From the NCBI GenBank assembly GCA_020465985.1, contig JAANYP010006397.1, forward strand, positions 124,001 through 188,000: 64,000 nt of DNA, given 5' to 3'. The DNA is from Centrapalus pauciflorus. Lineage: Eukaryota > Streptophyta > Magnoliopsida > Asterales > Asteraceae. Positions 1 to 11,703 of this stretch are shown here, piece after piece. A program made the translations under genes and the position numbers. Every line of letters starts with the position of its first letter. Within the stretch, counting starts at the first letter, position 1. Under the pieces are notes generated by a model, which was given only the letters and a program-made list of their open reading frames with translations, searched no databases and was not told the DNA's origin.

Positions 1-143
1 ACATTTCTATTAATAAAGTAACTTAAACTAAAAGTTGCATAAACTAATTTTAAAATTAAATACAATATTGAATGCATTTGTAATAAAAGTTTACGAATTT
101 GTTACATAATAGAAGGTTTACTAAAAAGCAAATACGTATTAAA

Positions 144-521
144 CTAGTCGTAATCATCCGAGTCCTCCTCATCATCATTCTCGCCATTATCGTTCTCGAA
201 GTTATCATAATTGGTCGAAGGGACAACCGGTTGAAAGTCGGGAACCGGCAAGTTTGCATTTTTTAAGACGCTATAAATAGAACTAAGTTGTGCGTTAAAA
301 TCCGCACGAATAGCCGCATTATTTGCATCAAGCATATCTTGCACTTGTTGTCTCGTAAATACTTCTTGTTGAGGTTGAGAGCTCGAAGAAGAAGCAGAAC
401 CGGGTAACTTTCGACCCCGTCCACGATTGTGGCCACGCCGTTCCCCCAATACCTCTTGCAAAATTTGTTGATCATTTATTGGATTAGGACTCCCGGCTTG
501 GCTTTGTCGAAGTTGCTCCAT
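144..521 (-). CDS. C-terminal exon of the CACTA-encoded Ptta/En/Spm-like protein
   Basis: The open frame of 125 residues begins MEQLRQSQAG, has the QEVLGERRGH-RGRGRK stretch typical of the carboxyl part of plant Ptta/En/Spm-type transposon proteins, then a Ser/Gln-rich linker, a short helical segment (TRQQVQDMLDANNAAIRADF) and a very acidic tail ending EEDSDDYD. In this superfamily such C-terminal exons belong to the transposase or to a TnpA-like accessory protein. It lies downstream of the transposase on the same strand, separated by intron-like AT-rich DNA. The first codon shown is probably internal to an exon, not a true start. Function beyond being a CACTA product is inferred from family and position. 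Confidence 0.6.
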   Translation of the reverse strand: MEQLRQSQAGSPNPINDQQILQEVLGERRGHNRGRGRKLPGSASSSSSQPQQEVFTRQQVQDMLDANNAAIRADFNAQLSSIYSVLKNANLPVPDFQPVVPSTNYDNFENDNGENDDEEDSDDYD

Positions 522-635
522 TCGTTGCTATAGAATTATAAGATGAAGAATAAAAATAGTTATTATAGGCATAAACACACAAAATCACTAATTTTTTAAG
601 AATCCAACAATACTAGTTATTATATAAAACGACTA

Positions 636-1105
636 AACGTGATATATTTGTCAAAATATTTAAAATTTCGAAAGCATAACTGCTATAAAATGGACAATCC
701 AAAATTTTACATGTGTACAAAATGAATATATAACAATAATTCAACTTTCCATCAATTTAAAACACTATCACATCAATAATTTACTAACTAAACTAAAACG
801 ACTAAACACAATACTACTAAAACGACTAAACACAATACTACTAAAGCCAAATTTCCATCATAGAATATATAACAATAATTCAACTTCCATCAATTTAAAA
901 CACTATCACATCAATAATTTGCTAACTAAACTAAAACGACTAAACACAATATATTTGTCAAAATATTTAAAATTTCGACAGCATAACTGTTATAAAATGG
1001 ACAATCCAAACATTTACCTGTGTACAAAATTAATATATAATAATAATTCAATTTCCTAACAAATCAACAAATCAAAACACTATCACATTTAAGAACTTAC
1101 TACTA
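636..1105. repeat. Nested tandem duplications in a CACTA intron
   Basis: A block beginning ATATATTTGTCAAAATATTT at about 640 is repeated, slightly diverged, from about 947. Within and between the copies the segment from ACAATAATTCAACTT to AACGACTAAACACAATA occurs again (about 731-830 and 868-950), and AAACGACTAAACACAATACT is tandemly doubled near 795-845. No coding potential is seen. It lies between the last two recognisable exons of the element, so it is probably intronic. Confidence 0.7.
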
Positions 1106-1371
1106 ACTTATGTGAATTTGTTAACTATAATTGTGTAACCATAAATAATCTATAAATACAAGCAAACACATCAACACACGTGTAAATTTACTACTAACTT
1201 ACATGTCTCTCTTGAGCAACCGAGTTTACGTATTCAGAATTTCATCGATGCATGTTTCCAAAATGATCGACCAAGTCTGGAAATTGACCCGTAACTGGGT
1301 CTCGCTGCCAAATTTAAAACAACAATTACAAAAAACAATCAAATTTAAATCCAAACATTTACCTGTTGAAA

Positions 1372-4301
1372 TGCCGCTGTTTTGAGTTGTACGTCGTACG
1401 TCGCGACTTTGAACCACAAACCTCACACCGTTGACTATGCAAACGCTGTAAGAGTTTGCATCTGTGAAAGGCCCATTTGCCAGGGCCAATAATTCAAGAC
1501 TACAACGAGATGGCTCGACAACATTCAGACAACGTATCTATGAAAAAAGACAAAACTAGATTTGGGTTATAATCATTATTTTAACAGCGATAATATATAA
1601 TTTACCTTATTTTTACCTTATTTTTAAACCAGCCAGGAAATTCTGTTTCTAAGTTACTTCCAGGCATGTTAGAAGTAAATTCACTGTAAATATAATGTTA
1701 TTGATATTAGTATAATCATAAAAAATATAAGTAAAGTGATGATAACCAATAATGAATACACTTACTTCTTATATTCGTCGATTTCAAGACTGTTGTTAAG
1801 TACAAACTATTCAACTTTCTTCAAAAGAGTGTGATCCAATGTTTTATATTCACACTTACTAATCGGTGTACAAACGGACTGGAACACACGGAACTCACGT
1901 GTTGGATTTGGAGAATCTTCATTTCTTTCAGGACGATTAAATCTCGTCTGCACACCCCGAAGATACATCGAACAAAAAGTTAAAGCCTCGTCTGCAATAT
2001 ATCCCTCAGCTATAGAGCCTTCAGGCCTAGCTTTATTTCTGACATAATTTTTTAGTTTTTTCATGTATCTTTCAAATGGATACATCCACCTCATGTAAAC
2101 AGGTCCGCCTTGAATTGCTTCTTGAGGTAAATGCATAACCAAATGAATCATTATGTCAAAAAATGCCGGAGGAAATATTTGCTCGAAATTACACAAAATC
2201 TTGACCAACTGTTCTTCTGCTTTCAACATGTCAGACTCCATCAAGTTTCGAGCACAGATTTGTTTAAAGAATACGCAGAGCTCGATTATTGGAGTTGAAA
2301 TTGTGCGGTCCAAGTAAGCTTGTACTCCAACGGAAAGCAACCGTTGCATCATTATATGACAATCATGAGACTTTAAACCTGTTATGTTGCTATCATTATC
2401 AATCACTTTCCGCCTAAAGTTCGATCCAAAGCCATCAGGTAGTTTAACTCCTTTAATGAATTGACAAAAACGCCGTCTATCATCAACTGTGAAGGAGTAA
2501 CGAGGATGAGGCTTTAAGAACTTTCCGTTTCCTTTATCCTGGAGCAACAACTCATTTCGAATGTTTAAAATTTTCAAATCATTTCTTGCATTATGAGTGT
2601 CTTTAGATTTTTCATTCATTAATAAGGTTCCCAATAAACTATCACATACATTTTTTTTAATATGCATAACATCCAAATTGTGTTTTAATTGAAGACTAGA
2701 CCAATATTCAAGCTCGTAGAAAATAGACCGTTTACTCCAATTCAACTCACTCGCATCACGTTTTCTTTTAACACCCCCAAAACTAGGATGCTTCCCGGGA
2801 ATACGTGTCGCCAATCGAGCAAGTTGTTCTAAGATTGCATCATTGCTGAACTTTCTAGGACATGGTCTCTTCTCGATCTTACCATCGAACTTCTTGTTCT
2901 TCCTCCAAGAATGGTTTGCATGTAGAAATCTTCTATGGCCAACATAAGCTGTTTTACCTATCACGCGAGTAGATGGAGTGTCCTCATTACACGTAGGGCA
3001 TGCTTTATAGCCTTGACCACTCCACCCAGACAAACTACTACGAGCGGGAAAATCATTGATTGTCCATAAAAGCATAGCACGCATTGCGAAGACGGTGTTT
3101 GTAGCCGCGCCTCTTGTTCTGACACCGTCCGACCATAACATCTTCAATTCATCAACCAAAGGCTGCAAGAAAACATCAATATCCTTCCCAGGTGATTTAG
3201 GGCCAGGAATTAACAACGTCAGCATGAAAGAAGACTCTTTCATACATAACCATGGAGACGTGTTGTATGTTGTCAATATGACAGGCCACATGCTGTAAGA
3301 CAGAGACATGTTGCCAAATGGATTGAAACCATCAGCTGCCAAACCTAATCGGACATTTCTTGTTTCACTTGCAAAATCTGGATACCTTTTATCAAAATCT
3401 TTCCAGGCTTTACCATCAACCGGATGACGCACTTTACCATCTTCCCTAGACCGTCCGGTAGCATGCCAAGTCATTGACTTTGCAGTGTGTCTAGAGTTAT
3501 ACATACGTTTAAGTCTAGGAGTCAAAGGAAAGTAACGCAACACCTTGTGAGCAACTTTTTTCCCGTTGTGTCTTTATTTTTCCATCTACTCTCACCACAA
3601 ATTGGACAGTTTTGCATGTCAGCATTCTCCTTCCAAAATAAGCAACAATCGTTTTTACAAGCATGAATCGACTCATATCCCAACCCAAGTTTTTTCATTG
3701 TTTTCCTAGCTTCGTAGTGTGACGATGGGACTTTGTTTTCTTTTGGTAATGCAGATCTAAGAAAGTCTAGCAACTGGTCAAATGAACTATCATTCCATTT
3801 ATTCATGACCTTCATGTGCAACATCTTAGCCAAAAAGTTCAATGAAGACAGCCAAGAACAACCAGGGTATAGCTCAGTCTCCGCCTCCGCAAATAATGCA
3901 TCAATATCGTCATTCATACCACTCGAACCATCAGTTGGCCCATTACTTGGCTCATCAATATCTGACCCGTGTTCGTTGCCGGTATTCTCCCAACGGACAT
4001 CATTAAGTACATCAACCATCTCATCTGTCGTTTGAGATATATCATGTACCGCTGGTGGATCGAGTTGTTCACTATGAAACCTCCACGTCTTATAAACGGC
4101 GCTAAACCCCCAACGATGTATGTGATTCCCAAGGTCAATGATTGTACCCCAGTTACAGTTATTACATTTTTCACATGGACATCGACATTTACCTTCATCA
4201 TTCAAGTGGTTCTTACACCTCTCAAGGAATGTGTTAAGACCAGTAAAAAACTCCAATGATGAACGCCTTTTACAACTAGTCCAACTCTTATCAATCGTCA
4301 T
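1372..4301 (-). pseudogene. TNP2-like CACTA transposase, frameshifted
   Basis: The reading starts at MTIDKSWTSC (4301) with the transposase-associated Cys-rich domain (CRCPCEKCNNC). The 578-residue main part (3543-1807) is TNP2-like: RYFPLTPRL near its start, GYKACPTCNE, HNLDVMHIKKNVCDSL, then the DUF4218-like region ending in YPFERYMKKLK and ADEALTFCSMYL. The two parts lie in different frames and join at a GGGAAAAAAG homopolymer near 3553, consistent with loss of one A. A TAG at 1807-1809 interrupts the reading, which resumes in frame (FVLNNSLEIDEYK) before a GTAAGT donor. Further exons are visible at about 1628-1675 (FPGWFKNK) and 1375-1540 (LALANGPFTDANSY, RRTTQNSG), both with fitting splice signals. 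Family role: binds the element ends and cuts and pastes it. This copy is disabled. Confidence 0.88.
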
Positions 4302-5693
4302 AACTGCATATATGACTAAGTGATGTACGCCTTCTAGTTTGAATGATTAAGTATGCTTGTATCACATGAAAGGCATAACTATCACAAAAATCATATTAAC
4401 TTAACAAAAGCAGGAAATGTAGCAGTGTGGTCATCCTAACCCACATTTTGAATGTTTTATCTCATATATGAATGTATATACTTCATTTATTATTTAAGAA
4501 AAATTCTGCAGCATTTTCTCTTAACTCCCCAAATATGTGTATGAAACACATATTCGTAGGAGCAAAGAGAAAGTGTTTACCGAATTTTTCTCAAATAGTA
4601 AACCAGGTAACGCATTCACATCCTAAATGAGATCAAACATTCAAAAAGACGTTAACACTTTAAAGTAATAATAACAATATCTTTGTTTTAGTTTTATGCT
4701 ACTTGTTACATTTTTAATATTTTTTTAATTTTTTTCTAAAGTTAATGTTACTTTTTATGTATTAATAATGTTAATTTAAAGTAACATATGTTATAACTTG
4801 ATGTTACTTTGTGTTTTTGACCTCAACTAGCCGGTTAATAAAATCCATAATAGAGATAACAATAATCATATCACATGTATAATTAAACAAAAGAAACAAC
4901 AATATGACATAATTAATACAAATAACCATGAATCATACATTTGTACAATTTAACACCACACGTTAATAACCCTTCAATTTTATACATCTATTTTTAGTTA
5001 TCATGAAACATTTTTTATAATATATTTATATATAAACGTAGATCAATATTGAATATTAGTTATTACCTATTTTGTTAAGATATTGCAATTCATTGTTACA
5101 AGGCCAAAAACAATAAATAAAAAAAAACATAGTTAATAAAATATTCTAGTTCATGAAAAATTTTATGTAATATATTTATACATAAATACAATGAAACATT
5201 TATGTAATATTTATACATAAGAACAATCAAACATTATATAAAAAACAAAAAAGATAAAGATAAATAGAAATAAATACAAACATGAAAAATGTGACTGGAG
5301 ATGCTTAAAATCGAAGTTGACCGGAGAAGACCGCCGGAAAAATCAAATATTGTTCGAGAGATCTAAAACTCAAGAATAGTGGTGTAAGAGGTAAGATTAT
5401 GTAAATAAAACAAAATTCAAAATAGAAAGAAATAAAATACGAACCTCAATAGGATGACCGGAGAACTCGAAGGTGATCGGAAAAACGGCCGGAAGAATCA
5501 AACATTGCCGGAGTTAACGAAATAGAAGGGTGTAAGATGGCCGGAATCAAACTAGTCACTACCACCGGAGTTTTAACCAAGAAAAATGGGGGAATGAAGC
5601 ATCTAGCAAGGTCCGATCGACAGGGAGAGAAAGAAAGAAGAAAGGGAGGGGCTGCGCAGAATGGGAAAAGTCGGGCAGTAGGGTTAAATTCAT

Positions 5694-5946
5694 GCCAACC
5701 TTTTGCGGCGACATTGTCGTCGCAGAAGGTCCTCAATGTCGTCGCAGAAGGTCTAAAAAAAGGGCGGCTTTTTTCACCGCGTAAATACTTTGCTGGAACC
5801 AAAAGAAAAGTAAAAAAAAATTATTTGACCTTTTGCGACGACTATGTCGTCGCTGAAAGTTTTTTTTTTTTTTGACCAGAGAAAGTCAAAAAGTGGATGT
5901 ATTTTGGCGTCTAGTGAGGTTTTGGCGACTGTCGTCGCAGAAGGTT
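5694..5946. repeat. CACTA subterminal repeats
   Basis: The unit TGTCGTCGCAGAAGGT occurs near 5716, 5739 and 5933, a variant TGTCGTCGCTGAAAG near 5848, and inverted forms (CCTTTTGCGRCGAC) near 5698 and 5830. Such clusters within 300 bp of the terminus are the presumed transposase binding sites of CACTA elements. Confidence 0.8.
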
Positions 5947-6082
5947 TTCGTGATTTTTGCTTGTTTTTCTTGTAGTGGAATCTAATAAGTTTTGTACAAA
6001 TTAATTATGATTTTGATTAAAGACAAATGTAAAAAGACTGTGACTTGAAAGGGTGTTTCAATGTTGAGTTTAAGTAAACTAA

Positions 6083-6879
6083 GGGGTTATTTGATAATTG
6101 ATTCCTCTTATCGGAGCTCTCATCTTCTATTTGGTGATTCATCTACTTATAAGAGCGTTTGTATTCTATTCGTGATCAGAGACATTTTTTTTATTCCATA
6201 GGAGATGGAGTTGCCTCTCATCAACAACTATTCTCTCTCATCAAAGAATAACACACCACCCTTCCTCCTTGCAACCCTCCTCTCTACAACTCTGATGCTT
6301 CCTCGTCGGCCAAAGACCCACATCGATCCGTCTAATGCATCCCCGTCGACTACAAGCCCCACCCACCCTTTTCTCTCTCCCGTCAACCATAATCTCTCCC
6401 ATTGTTGAGCCATCGTCCGCCGTTGGTGTCAACAGACGACCACCTCTAGCCTCTATTCTTACAGATGGATGCTCGATCTCTCCGATGAATCGATGAACAA
6501 ATGTGCAGTTTTTGACTGATTTTTGTTGGAATATAACAATAGAAAAAGAAATATAAGTATAGAGAAGATGAAGGATGATAATGTTGCTTCTTTGCTTTTT
6601 CGTGAACAGTACTAAAAAAAGAATTGAAGGGCTATGGGTGGCAAAAAATGCTGCAACTTTTGTCAACTTCATTTGCTTTGAATCAATGTATGGTGGGTGG
6701 GTGGGTGGGGGTTATATAACTGTGTGTATATTGATTAATAAAATTGTTTTAAGTTATATATATTTAGATGTTTGTTAATTGATGAAAACAAACAATCTTA
6801 TTAAATATTTTTATAAGACAGATCACCTCTTATCAATAAGAAGTGAGCATTAGATCGACTTGTCAATCAAACAACCCGT
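6083..6879. mobile_element. Tourist-like (PIF/Harbinger-type) non-autonomous element
   Basis: The left end GGGGTTATTTGAT is matched in inverted orientation at the right end (ATCAAACAACCCG), and both sides are flanked by TAA (6080-6082, 6880-6882), the target duplication of the PIF/Harbinger superfamily. About 800 bp long with no convincing transposase. The interior (6205-6480) is relatively GC-rich and looks like genic DNA, but the frame is not kept in the second copy at 62964, so I do not call a gene. TIRs are short and the right one may be one base out of register. Confidence 0.5.
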
Positions 6880-8039
6880 TAAGTATTGGTGCGCTATACT
6901 TATGCTTAAGCTTGAGTTATGATTAGTATTGAAAGCCTAAGCGATGAATTGACCTAAGATCGGTATTCAATCATGCTCTGACCATGGGATGCATGGGATT
7001 GGGTAGGAAAGGTATTAAAACTTCTTATTTACTTTTGTCATTTTTGTCATGTGTTTCAATAATGTCCGAAACTTCTTTTATGCTCAAACAAATGATCGAA
7101 TCTGATGACGGAAAATAACCAAGAATTAATAATGCCTTAGCATCGACAGTGAACTAAGTCGATGATTCAAGCTCAAATGCAAGCCTTTCACGATGAGTTT
7201 AGAAAACATAAAAGGTAAAGAAAAAGAGGTTCATGATACACATGTTTCCGGGTCAAATAAACATCTTTTGACTTCACGTACAGACGTTTCTCGACTGCAA
7301 GCCTATCAATTTTTCTAGAACGTATGATCGTGTTAAAGTGATCAAATGGATCGCTATAAGAAATCTTTCCATCTTTCAACATATCAATCAAACTGATTGA
7401 AGGGGCTAATGATGCAGTTGGATTCTATATCCAATTTTGAATTTTGAAGGTCAAGAGTTGATACAGATGATCATGTGGGAGAAAATTAATATCTATCTGA
7501 AGCAAAAATATTGTCTTACTGATATAAAAAAGAAGCTTGAGAAACAGGTGAAGATCTCATTCATTTATAGAATATGAATTAGAGATTATTCAAATTCGTT
7601 TCTTTAACTCAATCCAACAAGACTTGTCTTACTCCTATGTATTCTTTATCAATGCCCCATGCCCCATGCCCCATGGGAGGTTTTAAAAGACAGGTTATAA
7701 ATTAAATTATCTTTTTAATTATTTAATTTAATGAAATGGAAGTGGTCTTTGTTTTTATTTAAAAGTTTAATGATATGCACGTTTTCTAGTCCCTAAAACA
7801 TGCATAAAAATTGAAGACATTATGTGTTAATTTCTATTGTTTATTTGGGTTCAAGATAGATGTAAACTTTGTTTGGATAGATTGATGTATCAAGTCTTTT
7901 ACGATATGTCGAAATATGTTGTAATTCAAGCGTTTGTATTACTAGCTAGATTAGATACTTGCTAACATAATCGTTTTATCAACACATTTTGTTGTTTAAA
8001 ACTAAAGAATTTGTAGCCAACAATATCGATGTGTTAACA
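6880..8039. other. Intergenic DNA, no gene seen
   Basis: AT-rich sequence with only short chance ORFs. The one structured item is a small tandem run of GCCCCAT units at about 7653-7675. No RNA gene or transposon terminus could be recognised. Confidence 0.6.
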
Positions 8040-8145
8040 TGAAATTCAGGTTAGGAGTTCGAGTCTTATTGTGAATATAATGGTAGATTATGAATATTTG
8101 ATATATAGTGTGTGTTTGTGTTTAACCTTTCAAAAAAAAATTGTC
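8040..8145 (+). mobile_element. Possible SINE scrap
   Basis: AGGAGTTCGAGTC resembles a pol III B box (GGTTCGANTC), followed about 80 bp later by TTAACCTTTC and an A9 run, as in tails of many plant SINEs. A clear A box was not found upstream. Degenerate at best. Confidence 0.28.
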
Positions 8146-8186
8146 GTTGAAAAAAACTTAAGAGTATTTGGAATACAAAAAAATAA

Positions 8187-8676
8187 GGAGAATTTTACTT
8201 TCAAGTTGGATTATTTTTTGGATTAAAACCCCAAATTATTTTTCACTGCACAAAAAATCCAAAATCATTTTTCACTGCACAAAAAGCCCCCCAATTGAGT
8301 AAACTTATCAAAATAAGGTGTTTTTTTTTTTCAAAAAACTGACTGATAAATCGGTTGCATTCTGCTGACCAACCCTTCGTCACCAACAAACCTTCTTTTC
8401 AGCAAACTCATTTGTCTATGTTTTATGATTCAAATTCACATTTTTCCTTTGTTTGAATATGTGTTTTTTTGTTGGAAATTACTTTATTGGCGAAATTCCG
8501 ATAGTCACTCATGACTTGTCGACGTTGGTCTGTGACTTTTAACCGGTTAATTACAACCAGTAATTTTTTATATATGTAATATTTTACCGGTAGATGGTTT
8601 TTTGTGCAATGAAAGATGATTGAGGGTTTTAGTCCTAAAAATTATTCAACTTGAGGGTATTTTGCACAAATATCCC
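8187..8676. mobile_element. MULE-type MITE with 9-bp target duplication
   Basis: Two roughly 80-bp imperfect inverted arms can be paired: the left runs from GGAGAATTTTACTTTCAAG through GGATTAAAACCCC to TTTCACTGCACAAAAAA; the right is its complement (TTTTTTGTGCAATGAAAG, GAGGGTTTTAGTCC, CAACTTGAGGG, ending ATATCCC). Both sides are flanked by AAAAAATAA (8178-8186 and 8677-8685), a 9-bp duplication as made by Mutator-like transposases. The duplication is low in complexity, so it is only moderate evidence. No coding capacity. Confidence 0.65.
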
Positions 8677-9203
8677 AAAAAATAAATAAAAGTTTGCTTA
8701 CTATCTATAATTGAATGAACTGGTCGATCCTAATTATTTATAATATAATAGTTTTGATCCTAACATTTTACAAGTTATACTTTTAACCAACATTTTATTA
8801 ACATTCCATATTCCTTAGCCAAAACAGGCCAAATTACTATAATTAATTGATCAATGCCCTTTCATTATCATATTATTCCAACATATCAAATCAACTCATA
8901 AATATTTAATTTCAATATATTGTCAACGGGTCTATTTGGTGTACAGTTTACGGAATATTAAATTTATGGTTTTTAAATAGCTTGAGATTATGAAAGAAAT
9001 TATAAAAATAACATTTAATGAATTATGATTTTAATTTGTTTTAATTATTTATATGGGGTTTTATGTCAATTTATATTTTATATATCTTTCTGATACTTAT
9101 TTGTTAAACACATCTACGAATAAAAACGTCAACTATCAGCTTCAGCCGTTTTTTTTTTAAACCAAAACACCCCCAAACATTGACAAATTCATTTCTTTCT
9201 AGT

Positions 9204-9210
9204 TATAAAT
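9204..9210 (+). promoter_or_regulatory. TATA box of the kinase-jacalin gene
   Basis: TATAAAT lies 75 bp before the ATG, in a clean AT-rich leader without upstream ATG. It implies a start of transcription near 9235-9240 and a 5' leader of about 45-50 nt. Inferred from position and consensus only. Confidence 0.5.
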
Positions 9211-9284
9211 GGAGATTGTGGTTGCCAATTTCTTTCACTTTCAAATTTTATAACTAAAAATACAAGAATAAAAGTTCACATAAC

Positions 9285-11607
9285 ATGTCTAAAATTCAAG
9301 AGTTTCAACACCTCAAGATCCCACTTGAATACATTTTGTTGGCCACAAACAACTTTTCTGAAGACAATTTCATCGGTCGGGGTGGATTCGGGAGGGTGTA
9401 TAAGGGTCTGCTCTCCATCTCCGGCAAGCCATCCACCACCGTCGCTGTAAAAAGGTTAGACGTGAAGGGCGGACAAGGAGAAAAAGAGTTCTTAATGGAG
9501 ATTATGATGCTCTCTAGTTACAAACACAATAACCTTGTGTCTCTTGTTGGATTCTCCGAGGACGAGCAAAATGACCAGAAAATCATTGTTTACGAATTCG
9601 TGATTCGTGGAAGCCTTGATAAGTATCTGGCCACAACAGATCTCACGTGGGTGCAAAGACTTCATATTTGCCTTGGTGCCGCTCGTGGACTGGAATACTT
9701 GCATAATGGCGTTGGAGTGGGGCACAGGGTATTACACCGTGACATAAAGAGCTCCAACATTTTATTAGATGAGAATTGGGAAGCTAAGATTTCTGATTTC
9801 GGGTTGGCTAAAATAGGTCTTACGAATGAGGAGTTCACTTTTGTTGTCACGAATGCTGCTGGCACAATGGGTTATGTTGATCCAGTTTTTGTTAAGACCG
9901 GTGTGGTAAGAAAAGAATCTGACGTGTATTCTTTTGGAGTGGTATTGTTTGAAATTCTATGTGGAAAGCCAGCAGTTATCGGAAACCCCAATAAACAACA
10001 ATTATTATGTCATCTTGCGGAAGTTTGTTATGAAGAGGGAAGATTAGACGAGATCATTGCACCCAATCTACGAAAACAAATGAAGGTTGAATCATTGAAA
10101 AAATTCTCAAGAATTGCTTATCAATGCTTGAAATTAGATCCAAAACAACGCCCAAAGATAGGATCAATCATCAATGAACTTCAGATTTCGTTGGAACATC
10201 AGATTGTAAGTCAATTAGTCAATGTACTAATAAATTATAGATTAAAACTGTTGTGATCTTAATAAAGTCACATAAACTTTATATGTTACTATGTTGTACA
10301 GGGTAGCCAAAGCCAAAAATTCACACGAATTGGGTATTGGGGATCCGGCACCGATGGAAGTGAATGGTCATTTTATGTTTACGGCCATGAAAAACTTAAG
10401 AAGATAAAAATTGATCACAAGGATTGGATTTATTCTCTCACTTTGACAACTGAAGATTTCGGTGGCTCGTTGCATTCTTCTCCACGACTTGGTGGCACCA
10501 ATGGCGCCAGCCATGGTGAAATATCCGAGGTAATAACTCCATATAGATCTCAATTCATGATCAATACATATTTTAGTTAACCTGGATTGATGAAAATAGT
10601 GTAAAATTAAGCAATACAATAGCAACATACTTTTGAAAATTATCAATATGTTATGTATACTTTTTTTATTGCTTATATGATATGCGTATTTCAGTTTTCC
10701 ATATCAATAAAATGATTGGAAAACTGAAGTGCACTCGTAAATTTTAAAAAATAACTTTAAGTTTTAACCGATGAAAATTTTAGCGTGATTTTGACATTAT
10801 ATCTTGACAATTAATTTTTGTGCTAACTATGAGAAAACATTATAAATGTACACTGTTATACGATTACATTTATTAGCATTCTATTTTTTAATTTAAGAAT
10901 TGCATCAATACACATGAATATTAATTAGGGTAAATATTGAAAAAAAACCAATTAACTAATCTTATCTTCTCAACTAAGTTCTAATTTTTTTTAATTGTTT
11001 AAGTACTTAAACTATGCTTGTTTTGTTTAATAGTATATATCTTTTACCGGCTACCGGATTAACCGGTAAAATACAATTGATAAACAAAAAGTTTAAGGAC
11101 ATAAATCATAATCTTTAGAATATGGAAAGATGTTGGATATTTTCCAACATTAACCAAGTGAAATAACTAATGATACTTGTTTGGTAACCGGTCAAATATA
11201 TACAATTTTGAATAAGACAAAAATAGTTTAGGGACTTAAACAATTACAACAAAAAAGTTAGAGACTTAATTGTGAAAATAAAAAAAGTTAATTGGTTTTT
11301 TTTTTAATATTAACTCTGTTAATTACATTGTTTGTTTTTGTAGATCATTTTTGATGTTGATGAAGAAGTAATTGGAATCTTTGGAACCGTAAGCATAACC
11401 ACGGGGAGTAATGCAGGATTGAAAGTAATCTCGTCGTTAAGTTTTGTGACAAACAAAAGGACACATGGGCCTTTCGGTTCAGATGCGATCGGGACTCCCT
11501 TTTCAGTGCAATGGCATGTAGGTTCTTTTGCAGGATTTTATGGGCGTGCTGGTTTTTACTTGCATAGTCTGGGTTGTTATTTGAGAGCTGCTATAATTGA
11601 GTATTGA
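9285..11607 (+). CDS. Cytoplasmic Ser/Thr kinase fused to a jacalin-like lectin domain
   Basis: Three exons are read: 9285-10205, 10302-10529 and 11344-11607, all junctions phase 0 with GT-AG introns (GTAAGT donor at 10206, TACAG acceptor; GTAATA donor at 10530, TTGTAG acceptor). They give 470 residues. Residues 20-300 are a complete plant RLK/Pelle-type kinase: glycine loop GRGGFGRVYKG (31-41), catalytic lysine in VAVKRL (56), HRD at 151-153 with HRDIKSSNILL, DFG at 171. The N-terminus shows no signal peptide or membrane helix, so a receptor-like cytoplasmic kinase is likely. Residues 308-470 are a jacalin-like lectin domain (IGYWGSGTDGSEW; FGTVSITTGSNAG; C-terminal GSFAGFYGRAGFYL, the usual last strands). 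Jacalin domains bind mannose or galactose glycans; fusions with kinases are known in plants and often linked to defence, so a glycan-responsive signalling role is inferred. The reading is open throughout and looks functional. Without transcript data, intron borders are predictions. Confidence 0.88.
10691..10727. repeat. Small perfect hairpin in intron 2
   Basis: TCAGTTTTCCA pairs perfectly with TGGAAAACTGA across a 15-nt loop. It might be a remnant of an insertion or chance in AT-rich DNA; no function is assigned. Confidence 0.45.
10929..11316. mobile_element. Fold-back MITE inside intron 2
   Basis: The left part (ATATTGAAAAAAAACCAATTAAC, then AATTGTTTAAGTACTTAAACTA, then ACCGGCTACCGG) is repeated as inverse complement at the right (ACCGGTCAAATATA, TAGTTTAGGGACTTAAACAA, GTTAATTGGTTTTTT, AATATT). 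Arms are about 120-150 bp, total about 390 bp. A target duplication could not be fixed because the flanks are all TTAATTA-like. If transcribed with the host pre-mRNA it would form a long hairpin. Confidence 0.6.
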
Positions 11608-11688
11608 TGAAATTTTAATTTGTGTTTGGTTATAATTTTATTCTTTATGTTGTACAAGTCATTTTTGACAAATCTATCTATCTATTCT

Positions 11689-11703
11689 AATAAATGAATA
11701 AAT
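11689..11703 (+). terminator. Polyadenylation signals after the kinase-jacalin gene
   Basis: Two AATAAA hexamers (11689 and 11698) lie about 82-91 bp after the stop codon. Suitable spacing for 3' end formation; consensus only. From here to 11909 the DNA is AT-rich with no gene. Confidence 0.4.

Larger units (their letters stand above)
1..5977 (-). mobile_element. CACTA (En/Spm) DNA transposon, right part, cut by window start
   Basis: The right end, at 5961-5977, reads on the minus strand CACTACAAGAAAAACAA, the canonical terminal inverted repeat of plant CACTA elements. Inward of it lie short subterminal repeats in both orientations (5694-5946), another hallmark. The minus strand then encodes a TNP2-type transposase (about 4301-1372) and the last exon of a second acidic product (521-144). 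The other terminus lies before position 1, so the 3-bp target duplication cannot be checked; the right flank starts GAA. The transposase carries a frameshift and a premature stop, so this copy looks non-autonomous. Confidence 0.9.

Noticed and set aside
5446..5875. Overlapping ORFs of 112-118 codons on both strands
   Set aside because: They run through CACTA subterminal repeats and a poly-T tract; no family features.
6205..6672. ORFs on both strands in the Tourist-like element
   Set aside because: Reading frames are not kept in the paralogous copy at 63090-63509; probably old captured non-coding or genic DNA without function.
7188..7391. 67-codon minus-strand ORF
   Set aside because: Short, AT-rich, no recognisable motif or promoter context.
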